From Effrenium voratum (Eukaryota; Sar; Dinophyceae; Suessiales; Symbiodiniaceae), in the NCBI GenBank assembly GCA_963377175.1, contig CAUJNA010000191.1, positions 1,112,039 through 1,176,038 on the forward strand: DNA of 64,000 bases, in the 5' to 3' direction. The notes below the pieces were generated by a model, which saw nothing but the letters and a program-made list of their open reading frames with translations, did not search any database and was not told the origin of the DNA. Of the stretch, positions 12,300 to 25,125 are shown in pieces. A program made the position numbers and the translations under genes. How positions within the stretch are numbered: the first letter of the stretch is position 1; every line of letters starts with the position of its first letter.

Positions 12300-12636
12300 T
12301 ACGCGCGATTGGAACAAAAACTCCAACCGACGGTCCGCCTGGAATGTGACTAACGAAAACCGGTAGCGAGCATGAACCCGCTTTATCCAAGGAGCTCTTC
12401 CTTGGAGATCTCCCCTTGGTCATTCCACTCCGACGCCTGCAGCGTACAAAACACAGGAAATCTGCCTGTTTCATGACCCCATGCCCCACTCGCCAACTGA
12501 AAACAATGAATTGAGAAACAGCGCTGCTGGTCTTGTCCCCAAGTAAGCTTGCTCTATCTGTTCTGATGGCGTCAGCGGATCCATGGTCCGGCTCGAATAA
12601 CTTGTTCTACTTCTCTCGCCCATGAGAAGCCCACCC

Positions 12637-12723
12637 CAGTCAGTGTCCGAATGTGCGACTGAACCCCGGCTCACCCAAGCCCGAAAGCTCTTGGCCCAAG
12701 TTGAAGCTACACATGCCATGCTG
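12637..12723 (+). CDS. candidate plus-strand exon
   Basis: CAG acceptor and strong donor (gtaagagt) bound 29 codons, including ATEPRLTQARKLLAQVEATH, a helical, coiled-coil-like segment. The acceptor is followed by T, unlike the AG-G rule of the confident genes. Unknown product. Confidence 0.25.
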
Positions 12724-12929
12724 GTAAGAGTAAAACTGGCCGGCCCCACAAACAAACCTCAGTCAACCCAATTGGTGGGTCAACTTGGATTGCTCCTGCC
12801 GTTTTGCAAGGAAAGCTGCTGGTTTCCTGGGATTGGCCCTACCTGTCTATCATGGTCCAAGAATCCAAGGGCTTTCAACAGCGTTCAACTTGCCCCCAGC
12901 GGATGGGAGGTGATCAGCATCCCACCTTG

Positions 12930-12974
12930 ATGTACTCCAGCTCCTGCACCTTGGAATTCCCGCAATGCTGCCCT
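12930..12974 (-). CDS. candidate exon, VQELEYIK segment
   Basis: CAG-G acceptor and GT donor (gtggga) bound a short reading, GQHCGNSKVQELEYIK. Its entry phase agrees with the possible donor at the end of the 13.1-kb exon, so the two may be consecutive. Function unknown. Confidence 0.35.
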
Positions 12975-13108
12975 GTCCCCTGCTCAATTGCTCCACATTT
13001 CGCCCACATTTCTCGAACCATTTCAAACAATCCGAGCCAATTTGCTTCAACCCCTGCGCTTCGCCGCCGGCTGCGCAAGACTGGAGGCTCGCGACTCGCG
13101 ACCTGAGC

Positions 13109-13175
13109 TGGCGGCGACCCACTGGGGCTTCATCTTGCGCCAGATCTTCTCCACCTCCTGCCGACGCTGAAAGCT
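13109..13175 (-). CDS. candidate exon, KMKPQWV motif copy 1
   Basis: The minus strand reads RRQEVEKIWRKMKPQWVAAS with AG acceptors at several in-phase points, the best being CAG-G before 13157. A GT donor follows the AASS codons. It is the fullest copy of the WR-KMKP-x-WV pattern also seen at 10.0 and 5.4 kb. Confidence 0.4.
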
Positions 13176-13587
13176 CTGAATCCATGATCTCAGGATTGAT
13201 GATATGACTGGTCCATTGGCGAAATTTACAAATTTACTAACTGACGGCTGCCGGATGTGCAATTTTTTGGGGGGAACCACTTGAAGGCATGCCTGCGACC
13301 AATTCTCTGCCCTCATTCCCACAAGACTGGACTTGCCAGTCATAAACATGTCGTATCAAAACCAACTAGGCCAGATCAACATCAACTTGGGTGGACCTTC
13401 CCTGGTGGGGATCCGCGTTCTCTGGGGCTTGAGGGAACGGCACTCAATGCCTTTGGAAGGTTGCAACACATTTCTCTCCCTCTCCCTTTGAAATCAAGGT
13501 GGGCATGAGAAATTTAGAAATACCAACCTTCTGGTTGACCTTGAGAACAAAAAAAACATACACGACAAAACACAAAGGACAGAAGGC

Positions 13588-13646
13588 CGCACCACTCCTC
13601 GGCTGGCTGGTCGCACTTGCCGCGGAGCTCCTCAAAGGTGAGGGAC
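13588..13646 (-). CDS. candidate exon, RSLTFEELR motif
   Basis: CAG-G acceptor in phase 2 and a GC donor enclose SLTFEELRGKCDQPAEEWC. The entry phase and the first residues match the segments at 11.4 and 7.2 kb (a split arginine codon, then aromatic/S/T-F/Y-x-E/Q-L). Unidentified; possibly the most upstream visible copy of a repeated domain. Confidence 0.4.
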
Positions 13647-14751
13647 CTGACTCCAGCGTCAAGCCCCGTCGTCGGCCCGAGTGCGATGCGCGACTGGCAG
13701 GGGAGCTCTGACATACCCAAAGGAAAAGCACCAATGTGTTTTTTTCTTTGGTGGGAGATGGGACCCTTTGCTGGACAACAGAAATACATGGTCGGATGTA
13801 GGTTCACCAACCGTTTGGCAGGTATTCCTCATTAAAGTTCATAGCAAAATGAACCACGGGAAGCTCTCCTTTTCTTGGGCAATGCAACACAAACTCACAA
13901 GCTTTCGCTGAGCCCAAAGAGGAAGGTATCCTGCAACCTCCGGCACATTGGACCCGATGGCCGATGGCTGTCGCTGTTGGGTGAAAACAGGAAGCCAAGC
14001 GTCCATGCACCACTTAAAGACCTGCTAAACGCAGCGACCAAATCCAAGCTTCCAGGCACACAATTGTCCTCACCGAAACTGGATATACGGGTGGACCCTT
14101 TATGCCAAAACATGGATCACACGTGGGCAGCCAAACTCTGAATGCATCAAGCAGACCAAGGCATATACAACATATGTGAAGCAGTTGCTTCGCCTCGTGG
14201 GAAATTTCAATCGTAGTGAACGATGTGCGGTGACGGGGCTGGCAGGGTCCTCCGTTGCATGCGGCCATGCGAGGCTGAGAAATCACACGTGGCTGTAGTC
14301 AAAATACCTTGAAGCGGGCCAGAAGCTAAACTCCCAATTTCTGAGGTCCCTGACCATGATCTCCCTATCTTCAACTGAAAGGGAGTGTTGAGCTAGTCGC
14401 ATCACTTGGGGACGCTGAGTGCCGAGATTCCCCTCTTGAAGCGGGGCGTTCACCACTTCCATATATTCAAATCTGACAATGGAATCCATCAAATATAATT
14501 CCTGAGGTCATCCGCTTCCGCCAAGGACTTTTACGGGCGCATTGCGCAAAAGTGCTTGGTGCCCCTCAAGCTTGGCTCGAACGAAAGTGGACAAGCACAT
14601 GACAAAGAAACATAGGGGATCCCCAGAAAAGTGGTTGCACATTTCGATGCACAAATGTGAGTGGTGCTAAAGTGGGGATCACTGTCTTTGTGGTTGGCTC
14701 CTGATAATTCCCACCGTTTGGAGGCTGAGCGTCCAACTCCTTGGTTTCCGG

Positions 14752-14880
14752 ATGCTGGCGCTTCTCATCCTCAGCAGTTTAGCAGGCGCACGGCACAGCC
14801 ACTGCCTAACACTGGACCAAGACAAAGGCGGCTTGACAGAGACCAATGCTGACCTGCAAATCTCTACCTATGTCCTCTAG
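14752..14880 (+). other. 42-codon ORF with signal-peptide-like start
   Basis: MLALLILSSLAGARHSHCLT begins an ATG-to-stop frame, with a hydrophobic start and small residues at a plausible cleavage site. No splice or promoter support, and chance is a fair explanation. Confidence 0.15.
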
Positions 14881-16517
14881 CAGTTGATTCAGGCCATTGA
14901 CCCCTACGATGTTGTTGAGACGCAATCACAAACCTTCCTGATTGGAATGCCCTTTGCTACAAAGGGTGGATTCCTTTGCCCAGGGCCACATCATTCGAAG
15001 ATCATGTCTGAAGCTTGTGGTGCGCCAAACAGCTACCAACCTACATAAACAATCTTCAGAATGGGTATCAAGGCTCTCAGCTTCCAAGGGCCAACAATTG
15101 ACAAGCGAGGCAAAGCGCCGCACAGCTTCCAACATGAAAGTGCCTAGGCTTCCATTGTTCTCCCCGCTAGTCGGCCACCGTCTGCTTTTCCATGGACTGA
15201 GGCTCTCCTCAGCTCTCGGCTGGTCTGATCTCTGCCCCATCGTCCTGCCAATTGGGTGGCATGACAGCGTCCTGTCAGGCCTGCACGGTTTAGGTAGCGA
15301 CTAGATCGGCCAGCAATCAAACAACCCCAGACTCGCGAACGGCGATTTGAGTAATTGAGCGCGTTTCTAGGCTCTCTAAACAAAATTTGGAATCTGGTCG
15401 GTTTGGCCAGGTCCGATACTGGCCCATGTCGCAGGGACCCTTGAGAGGTGGACCTGCTTCAAAGGCTGAACCAAAACAAGTCCATGTAAACACCTGCCAG
15501 TATGAAGCCCTGGTTGGTTGGTAAATTAACCATTAAACCACGAAGATTACTGTTTAATTATGGGACATCAGCCTGTTAAGGGTTCAACATGTCCACGGGT
15601 CCAAGCGATAGTCAGTCTTTGACCGCTTGATGGACCAGTTGGTTTCTCTCCGTGGCCAACATTCGGCGCCGAGCTCCTTCCATTCAGCTGCCGATGCCGA
15701 TTGGAGCAAGGCCTCGAACAAAGCGAGGCTATTGCTTTGCCTTGTCCCGAAACTACGTTTCCTCGTGGTTTCCCCATTTGTAAGCACTTCAACAGGGGTA
15801 CCCATAGCAAGAACACACACCAATGTTAAATACGGAACCTGAAGAGCCCCCTTTGGGACCTCGTGGTGGGTTCCATTCCATGTTGGGAGGGTACATTGCA
15901 GTACGGAGAATGCATATGCGCTTGTGATTGTCCATATGTGCATCTAAAAGTAATTCATAACCAGGTGCCATGGGCCAACTTTTCCTCAGGCTGCGCTGAA
16001 ACTTCCAGTGCGGTCCTTGAGGCGCAGCGCAAATGCCGGCAATTGCCGACAAATGGCTACTGAAATCAACTTCGGATTCACTTGAGAATCAGGACGGCTG
16101 CCGTGAAGTGTTGGGAGACTCCCTTGCTAAGCTTCACTTATCCCAGGTTTGATTGTGGCTCACTTGGAGGAAAGTAGTGATCCAAAGGTTGGGTCAAAAC
16201 ATGGCACCGCGCAACTTGAAGGTAACCTCATAGGTGTTTCTTCATCCGAAGTCGACACGTCAAAACCAGTTGGACGCTTCAAAATTGCAACAGCTGTACT
16301 TTGGGTCTCATGCAAATGTCCGTTGAACATGGGCCAGAAGGGTCCAACTGGCTTGAAATTAAAATTATCCAAAAGGCATCCTATGCGTTTTGCGTGCATA
16401 GACGGGGCCGAGCGCAAGCCATCCTGCGATCTTCACAGCAAGCTTGTTCGTGGCCTGTGCTGTAGCAGCTACTGGTACAAACAAAAGTAGAAGGCAAATA
16501 ATTGCCTGAGGCCGGAG
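14881..16517. other. 3' flank of the phosphatase gene
   Basis: Downstream of the phosphatase stop. Some open stretches look protein-like (minus strand near 15.7 kb, plus strand near 15.1 and 16.0 kb), but none has a consistent exon structure or a recognised motif. Confidence 0.35.
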
Positions 16518-19500
16518 TCATCGGAGCCAGCAAAGAATCACCGTGATGTCATCGACCACGTTCCTCAAGCATTTCGCACTGGCTCTCGCGAACAATTGAG
16601 CCAGGGGTGCGAAACAAATAACGTCTACGGTGTGCATCTATGTCCGACTCCATACCATCCATCTAACAAATAAAGGCTGCTTCAGCAGCGAGGGCCCAAC
16701 TGCGGCCAAAAAAGAAACACCTATTTCAAGCCACTGCTCAGGCCAATCCTAAAAATCAAGTTGACTGAGAAAAAATGTCATGTGTCCATCTCCTTGTGAT
16801 TTGATTCGGCAGTGGTAGAACGAAAGAGAACACAATCACTAGTTTCAACCATGGCTTGATCAGAATCCCTCCGGCCTTAAGGCCACCCAAACGTGTAGAC
16901 AGGGCTGTACTCACAGATTCCCGGAAAAGACTGGGCCAACCACTTTGGATTTGTTTGAACCGCTATTCTGACCCCGGTCCTTACAGCATTCAGTTCAGAG
17001 ATCGCTGGACTTCCCTCCAAAAATAAATATTCCGCAGGACCCAATGACTTTTGAAGGCCCGATTTCATCAGCACAGCATCGGTGCTGAAGAAACGCGGGG
17101 GGCGAAGCCCTCAAAAAAGGGTACCGTTCAAAAATAGGTTTCAAATCCAAAGTTACCGCCAATGAACATGGAACCCGCCAGGGGTGGGGGTCCTGCCAAA
17201 TAATTCTCCATTTTAAGGGACCCCCTGTTAGGCTCCATGCTGGCGGGAGGCAAACATCGCGCAAACAACGGGACCCCCGATGTAGACCCATGACTCCGAG
17301 GTGCCCTTCCTCCTTGATCCAGCGGTTCCAGGCTTCTTTGGCCAAGGCCTGTACCACGATCGAAGAAAAACAACGGACAAACCAGAATGTATCATGGTGT
17401 ATCCCCATCTTTCCTTGAGACCATAGCTTAGGCTGTTCAGCACCAACCGCTGCGTGAAAAACAAAACGCAATCCTACTCACTTCCTGGGTCCCAAGAACT
17501 TCGTACCTGTCGCCCCCCCAAAAAAAGACAAATGGCTGTGGGTCAAAAATATGTACCCAAAATGGAGCCCTGGGTAAATGGAAACATGGACTGACTGCGG
17601 TCTGGTGGGTTGATTTTGAGCCATACCCAAGTGACCTCCCGCGGTATCACGGCGTCATCGGAGGGCTTGGCGCCTCCGAGGCTTCCTGCGCCTTGGCGCG
17701 CCCGAAGGGCGCCACCAGGTCCACCGCCTCCTGGTGGCTCAGAAACTCCCAGACCTGAGCTGCGGCCCAGGTTGACCCCACGGGTCCCCACGGGTCGAAC
17801 CGCGCCCAAGGATTGTTTGCAGCCCTGAGATACCTGGGAATCCCAAAAGGAGTCTGAGCCGCAAGCAAAGTGCTTTGAACCAATGGACTGTTCAAGGATC
17901 TTAGCCCCTTTGAGATCGAGTGTTTCTGACCAACCAGGTCCCCCCCCTCCCCCGTGGAAAAACCAGCGCATGAGGGGTTCAAAATCCACGGAACCCTGTC
18001 TCCCGAGCAAGGAAGGATTCTTCTACAACTTAGCCGCTCCCATTGCAGCTGAGATGCGCCGTCGGAACACAGCAGAATGAAGTGCCAGTCTTTCTGCCTG
18101 CAGGCTTCAGCTAGACGGGTATTAGAGTGACAAACGCTGTAACCACAGCAAACATTCAGAAAGCTACCCCACCCAACATTGAGCCAGGGGATTTGGGACG
18201 CGGCTATCCCGCGCCCTAGGGGAATGGCGCGCCCGTCTGGGTTGGCTGGATCCATGCTTAGACTGGGGCTTCTGCGCCATGTTTGCATGTTGCCTGGGTC
18301 CATGCCTCCGTGGGGCATGTTGGCTGCATGGCTATGGGCAATGACTGCATCGGGCACTTCCCAAACACACACCTTAACCGATGGAGATGATGCAGAAGAG
18401 GCATGTCTATTCAGTTCAAGGTGTTCCCAAGGCGGGCTTCGCCTAGTCGGTTCCCACCAAATAAGCGTTGCCTGACACATGGCAGGCCAAGTCAACCAGC
18501 CTGGAGTCCAAGCAAAGAAAATACCATGAATTCAGAGCCGGTTCGCAGGGAAGGCCCTTTTGTATACAGGGCTTTGGTCAAAATGTGGCTCCGGAAATGG
18601 ATATGCAAAATGGGTATCTGCTGGATTTGTGGGAAAAACGTGGTGAGTACCAGGTTGACCATAAACTGGACGTCATGCCCAAACCATATCCACTTATCTA
18701 CTGCAGACAAACAGGTGTGTCTTTGTTGTTGCAGGTACCTTTTCTTTTGGGGGGTTGAAACCAAAACTGAGGGAAACAACCAATTTCGGGGGTGGTCAGG
18801 AATTGAGACACCTGTATCCGTATCATGTGCAGTTGATAAAGGCCCCACCTGACTGAAAGGAACCCGCAATCAACCAACAAGCTTCATGAGCTCGTCTTGC
18901 TGAGCTCGATGGCACCCTTTTCGGATAGTTTGGAAAGAAACCCAGAGGAAGCCAAGCATTTAAGCATTTGAGGAAACCCACAAGACAACCTCATCTTTCG
19001 GACATGTTTGTCTTCCATTTGCTTCAGCCTCCTGGAAAAAATGCAAATATATCCAGTGATCGATTTCCTTAAAACCAACAAGGAAAATAGCCAATAATCA
19101 TTTCAGCAAATTTGGAAGGTGTGCAACCCACATCTCTTAAGAAATCCCCAATCTCCAGCACCTGCCCGGCTGGCCGGCCTTGGCAGAGCTTTGACGTCGG
19201 GCTCGCAGGAGACGCCGCACTCAGAGCCCACCACGTCGCCCAGGCATCTGGAGTTGATGAGGCCTGGGACATTCTGAGCCCTTTGGAGAACGCGGCTTTC
19301 AATGGGTGGTAACGAGCCTGGAAACAATGACAACACATGATCGCATTCTTGTAGCTTCCTTTTGGGAATTAAGTTGTGGGCTCTTTCCCATATCGCAAGA
19401 GGCACGTTCCCAATGGGATTGGTTCTACAAAACTTTGCCGGGGCAAACAGTTTCTTGGATCACGAAGTGGGGCTTCCAGCTTCATCCCCACTGTTTGTCC

Positions 19501-22500
19501 TATGGGGTTCTCCCTTCTTGTCAGCCTGCACAAACGAGTTTCAGAAGGACTCATGTTATTTATCAACTTAGTGGGAGTCATAGACGGGAGGCCCACCATG
19601 GCCCACCCAAACACCCTAAAGCTACACAGCGGCCGATTAGCAATTCAGAGCAGGAGGCCATGCAAAATTGTTTGACTTGTCCAACCGCCTATTCGGAGTA
19701 AGTTATTTTCTCCCCTTCCTCACCCCCTGTTGAACTCAACCAGAGGTTGAACAAGGTTTCCCAGTACCCTCCCGCCAACTAACATAGAACCTGACTGTGG
19801 GGGTCCTGGAAACTTATAGTGAAACATGGTGAAAACGCATGCTACAGGAAACCCAGGATGAATCAGCACCTTGACTAACTAACAGTGGGGGGTTTCCCTT
19901 TATTTGAATCCTTCAAAGTTGGGTGGAAACACCCTTCGCGATCCACCCAGCTTGTGTTAAACCTTCTTGTCCGGGGTGCACATTGGTGGGTGCCCTCCCA
20001 AGACTCCAACACGTTGGAAGACAATGTCCATGTTCTGGGCCGACGCCATGTTTGTGCAGGTTCCAGGTTTGCCCGCCTGGATACAACTTGTCCTTTAGGA
20101 AGAGCCTCTGCGGGATGTCACCGTCCAGGCGCATCACCGAGCCACCGGCTGCTTCCACCCGCTGCCTGCGTGCGCTGTTCGGCGCATTTGGGAAACTGGC
20201 GTGGTTTGGACCTTGGGGAAAACACGAATCCACAACCAATGCAAGCCACCAAAGAAGGCTTGCCTGAAGTTCACCTACGTACCCGTTCAAGTCAATCCTC
20301 AGATTTAAACCAAGCATTGGGCATTCATGGAGGGCGCACTCACTCGCGCATGGGTTTCAATTGGCAACCCTCTGGTGGGAATCGTTTTACTTGGATTCAT
20401 GTCCAAGAACTTGTGAGGGTGTTTCCCATTACGACTTGCAGCCACCTATCCCCAAGGAAAGTATCCAAGTGTCTTTAGCCGACTGGATTAGGATACTGTC
20501 ATCTTTCTGGATTTATGAGGAGGACTGTACGAGTCAGGGGGGGGGCAAACCCCTGTTTAGACAAGACGACTGTTTTTTGGGAGGGAGTTCCGTGATATTT
20601 TGATGGTGCTCCCAAGGTAACATCAATGGGGCCTGATGGTGGGCGCTCCAAAGATGAATCGTGGAAGCTCTTCACACTTTTAATTGTCTGAGCAGGCCAT
20701 GCAAAAGCCTTCACTGCAAGTCGCGCTGTTCACTGCCACCAGTGGCAAAAGTGGTTTCATCCAAACGTCGTTCACCGGACCATGTCGCCTGTCCCGAAAC
20801 CGGGTGCAACATCCCAAATGGGATGTTTGGTTTCGCCCCCGCGCCCCCCCCCACCAAAAAAAAAAAGGAAAGAAAGAAGTGGGGCCCCCCCAAACCAAAC
20901 ATGCAACCACTCCTGCCCCATGGCCCGCAAGCCACTCAAACAAGCGTGCAGGACCAGGCCTCTCGTCCTCATCGCAGAGCCTGTGCTGCCTGGTCAACAC
21001 CTCCACGGTGAAAGCGGTGCCGCTCTTCTTGGCCAAAACCGCTGTAGAGTCCCCCACGTTCGCCACATACCTCGTGACCAGCGAGGAAGTAAATGGGGAT
21101 CTGGCCACAGTAAAAACATAAAAAAACAAAATGTCCATCCTTGATGTTTTTTTCTTGGGAGAAACCTGCAACTTTGGCTTCTCGGCAGCCAAACAAGAAG
21201 ACCCTGTAACTTGCGGTGAGTGGTTGTGTTTCATGTGCTTCTTGCACAATTCAGGAACTCAACCAGTGGCAGCCCGCACTTGTTGCATGCGCTGCGAGCT
21301 GCTCATTAGAAACATGCGTTGAGATTCTGGCAGGGACATCACCCGTTTTGGCCCCAGTTGAGGGCAAACTCATAGGGCCACATTCTGGCTGCAAGGGAAC
21401 CCTACCTGTAAGATCGTCACGTCAGGTGTGGGTGAGTCTGACCTTGCCACCATGCCAAGTTGTCTTTGCAGCCACTCAACAAGGTCGCAGAACCAACGAG
21501 CCACAAATTTGAAACATGCGCCACTAGCTGCGAGTCCACAACTGGGTTGGTCTTCGACTCAATGCAAAAGGTGTCCTTCTTTCCTGGTTAGTTGGAACAT
21601 GACACGTATATTCCCCAAAAGTCGAAGGGTGAAGGTCTTGAAACCAAAACACGTGTAAGCCAAACCTCAGGCCTTGAGGGTGGGTCTGGCAAGTTTGCAG
21701 TCTGACCATCAGACTTCCGGGTTGCGATCCCGAGACGCAGCCCTCCCGCAGAGCCAAGAACTCTGGGCGGCGAGTGCCGACTTTGATACCACACCCATCC
21801 ACACCCCCGCTACCTGAGGCTATCTGGACCCAAACCTCTGGCAAGCGGCAGCATGCTCTTCCGCAGGAAGAGCAAAGTTGCAGTGGTGCCGCTCAAGGTA
21901 CAGTCGAAGCCACGCTCTTCTTGGCTCTCCAGACCTCAGGGAGAGCCAAGCAACCTTCCAACTGCCATGAGCTTGCAGATTACGCGGATCCAACCCCATA
22001 GCTTGGTGAGTTTGCCCCCAATGACCTTGAACTACAAGATTACCCTGCCACAACCTGTTTGGCATAAATCAACATGGGACAACTAAACGGTAAAACGGTC
22101 GATTTGCATTGCGCAACTGAGAAATTCCATCTGCAAGTTCCACAATTCTGAGTTATTCCAAGACCCGAAAGAATTGGATCCCCAGGTCAGGGACCATCCC
22201 AAGTACCCCGCATCGCCAGAGATCGTCCGAGGCGCACTTCTGTTGGGTCACACGGAAGGCCTCTTTCAAGGCCACCTCTGTCTCCTGCGTCAGGTGTTCC
22301 TCGGCATGGGAAACTCTTTTTTTTTGGGGGGGGGTGATGGCTAACACAGGGGCTCCAGGATGCGACACACACACAAACACACGCAAACACACGTTTGTCC
22401 TTTGGTAGCTGGAACCCGTAAAGAGGAACCTGGTTTGGGTCCTCGACTTGTCTACGCCTCAATCCTTTTTTCTGAGTCTCGTGTATATTTGGCGAAGCTG

Positions 22501-25125
22501 CCACTCAAATGATCCAAAGCATTAGTAGCCAGCTGGCAACTCAAGGTGTTTTTCAAAACTGGGCAGTCGCCAGAGCCAAACCGATATCATGATGAGTGAT
22601 CCTTTGTTTACAAGGTTTATGCAGAGGGTCTTGGGGCGGGGGGAGTTTAATGTTCCATCCAAACGGATGTTCCTCAGAATCGGGACCCTGGGCAACGCTG
22701 ATCCAAGACAATAGCGTGCCTCATGATCCAAAAGGTGTTGGAAACTGCAAGCGAGAGGATGGCCGATGTCGTTTGTGCTGGGCCCTGACTCAAAAGCGTG
22801 AATTCTCGTGGAACCGGCACCACGGCGGGCAATTGGGACACACCCAAGTACCTACCCAGGGAAACTTTCCCATTGGCTTCACTGCAGGAGCTGGCAATCC
22901 ATGAGACCCCAGACCCGCATAAGTGGCTTTCTTTTGAACTGATGTTACATTTTAGGGTGGTAACTAACAAACATCCACGGCATCAGTGGCCGGAGGAAAG
23001 GCATATCACCAGCATGGCGGGCGGGGGGTGTCACAATTGGGGCCCGAAAACGTGACACAGTTCTGCTAGGACCGTTGGGACGTGAGACTTCAAGCATGTC
23101 GCCTGTCGTAAGCACTGCACCAAAGGTGCGGGAAGCTCCTGACTGTGATTCATGGTTGCTCCGTAATCGAGATAGGTAGCAATGTGGTCGGAAGATAAAT
23201 GATGGACACCACACCAATTTTCCAACCTGGAGGTACGAGTATGTCACCTTGTAGGGGCTCGATCTAACAATACTCCGGCCATCATTGCTAGTTGCTCCAC
23301 GGAAAGAAAAACAAAAGCTGAGCTGCCATATCCCTGGTGCTTATTATTTGCTCCCAGGCTCAGACAGCAGGAGGTGCCGTGGCAGGTTCTCTTGGACGAA
23401 GTTGGCGACGTGGTGTCCGAAAGGCCCGTGGCCGTCAAAGACGCCCACCTCACTGAGGCATGGCTTCAGACAGGTGGGGGTTGTGTCAGTCTCCGAAACG
23501 ACTCCAAGGATCACCCCCTCCATCCTAGATTTACGGGTGGGTTTGGGGCAAAATCGCGCACCAAGAACGAGATCAATTTCCAAAAGCTTTCCATGTGTGC
23601 AATTTAGAGTCACCAATTCAATATACCCGGCCCATGGCACAGGTAAGCCTTGCAAGCGACCGGCCTCCTGAATCGGGCTTGTAATGATGGTGACGACATG
23701 CCAATTCCATCCTTAACATGAGCATACATGCAAGCTGCTTCACATCAGCCTATATTATACGTATTGATTTATCAAAGGAAGTGTGATATCGCCACCCTGT
23801 GGTGACTCGTTGTATACGAATATCGCCCCTTGTGTTTCAGCAGCTGACTGCAAATACACTAAGTTGAACTCAGATCCCCAAATGCAGTTGGTTCAACTCA
23901 GCCCACTTCCGGGAAACTGCACAAGCGAAAGCCAAAGGCATCCAAACAAAGCCACTCACATCTTCCATTTCAAAAGGTTCGTGGAGGTTCGCAGAACCAT
24001 CACAAGCCCCCCCCAGCATGTCGCCTATCATGGGTAACCTTTTCGCGAAAGCGAACCCCATTCCCACCATGGAGCTGCAACAAATCATGCGCTGTCAGCA
24101 ACCAACAAGAAAACCAAGACACGCTTATAAAACTTCCATCAACACCCAAACAGGTCTACAAGTGCGCTCTGGATTGAAACAAGCGACTTTCCGCCACATG
24201 CGATGACCTGCTCTGCCCGAAAATGGGCGAACAATACTCGGTTGCTTTCTGCTCCCCTGCTAAAAGTTTAACTTTTAGTGGTTTCATGGAAAACCCATTA
24301 GTTGGCGAAAAATTAAAAGTCCCAACATCCAAGCACAATGCACCACCAAAGAATAGGCGGGACCAAAACGGGTCCATCAAAGTGCCACTCGCGAACTCAC
24401 CCACCGAACACTTCCACGCCAGTGGGTGCATGCAGATTGTCCGAAACAAGTCGGAGGATCGAAATCCAATCCACCCTCCCCAACCTGAAAAGGGGCCCTT
24501 TAAGAGTAGTGATATATATTTTTCTATATCGACTTCTCGGTTCCCATCCACAGCATTCAGAGTGGCAAGAGTAGCTGTGCCGGAGGTGAAGACGCAGAAA
24601 TCGTCTTGGCTGGGACTCTCCGGCTTCATGCCCTTTCTGCAGACACAGCCTCGGTCGACCCCCTGAAGGCCCAAAGGGGGGGGGAAATCGGCCAGCTGTA
24701 ATCTAGCGAGAACTCGTCCGGCCCCCTGGAAAATTCAGCACTATGGGAAGAAGAACCCATCAATAAGGGAGCTTTTGGACACACCCGGTCAACCATTGGG
24801 GCTTTGATCCTGGGGGGCCAAGGGAAAAGGTGTTCATGCCATTGATGAGCGCTTCCGCACTTGAAGGAACCGAGCAAACAGGAGCTGTGGCACAAGGGAA
24901 GCGCAAGGAGGGATGGTGGAGGTTGGAGGTTCAAGTCCTCCCGCTCTGTATGATACTGTTCAGCATTACAAGATGCGCACCTGTGCATCCCAGGTGTTGC
25001 AGACGTGGCTCCCAGGACCTTCAAGCAAACGTGCAGTAAACCATGCAGCCACTGTCCAAGCAGCCCATCCCAGCTTTCTTCAGTCCGGTGCCATCTGTCA
25101 CCACCTTCTTGGCTTCAAAGCCGTC
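16518..25125 (-). CDS. PPM/PP2C-type serine/threonine protein phosphatase
   Basis: A metal-dependent phosphatase removing phosphate from Ser/Thr. Thirteen exons join in phase: 25125-25050, 24649-24576, 23448-23362, 22299-22236, 21934-21850, 21070-20960, 20165-20077, 19263-19190, 18916-18894, 18097-18058, 17754-17674, 17348-17305, 16563-16518 (stop 16520-16518). PP2C motifs appear in order: GMKPESPSQDDF (first metal aspartate), VFDGHGPFGHH, FDCTLSGTTAT, YVANVGDSTAVLA, RVEAAGG, YPGLINSRCLGDVVG, EPDV, HFILLCSDGVWEF, VVDDITVIL. Ten donors are GC and two are GA (after 23362 and 18894). The 23-base exon at 18916 is the least certain. The frame is open upstream of 25125, and the true start exon was not found. 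The catalytic core is complete. There are no visible membrane or targeting segments. Confidence 0.93.
17537..17627. mobile_element. MITE-like element copy B (intron of phosphatase gene)
   Basis: Begins TGTGGGTCAAAAATA and ends TTTTGAGCCATACC, imperfect inverted ends. The interior is shared with the copy at 46585. The flanking octamers caaatggc and caagtgac agree at 6 of 8 places, consistent with an aged target-site duplication. It lies between the last-but-three and last-but-two exons of the phosphatase. No coding capacity. Confidence 0.55.

Noticed and set aside
19885..20478. 197-codon plus ORF
   Set aside because: Antisense to the phosphatase exon 20165-20077, whose RVEAAGG motif fixes the coding strand.
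24576..24649. Longer reading of the second phosphatase exon and an extra exon before VFDGHG
   Set aside because: A GC donor after 24576 joins directly in phase to 23448; no convincing additional exon was found, though the loop is shorter than usual.
24878..24949. tRNA-like T-arm (ggagg-ttcaagt-cctcc) preceded by an A-box-like tggcacaaggg
   Set aside because: The acceptor stem does not pair and no anticodon stem can be formed.
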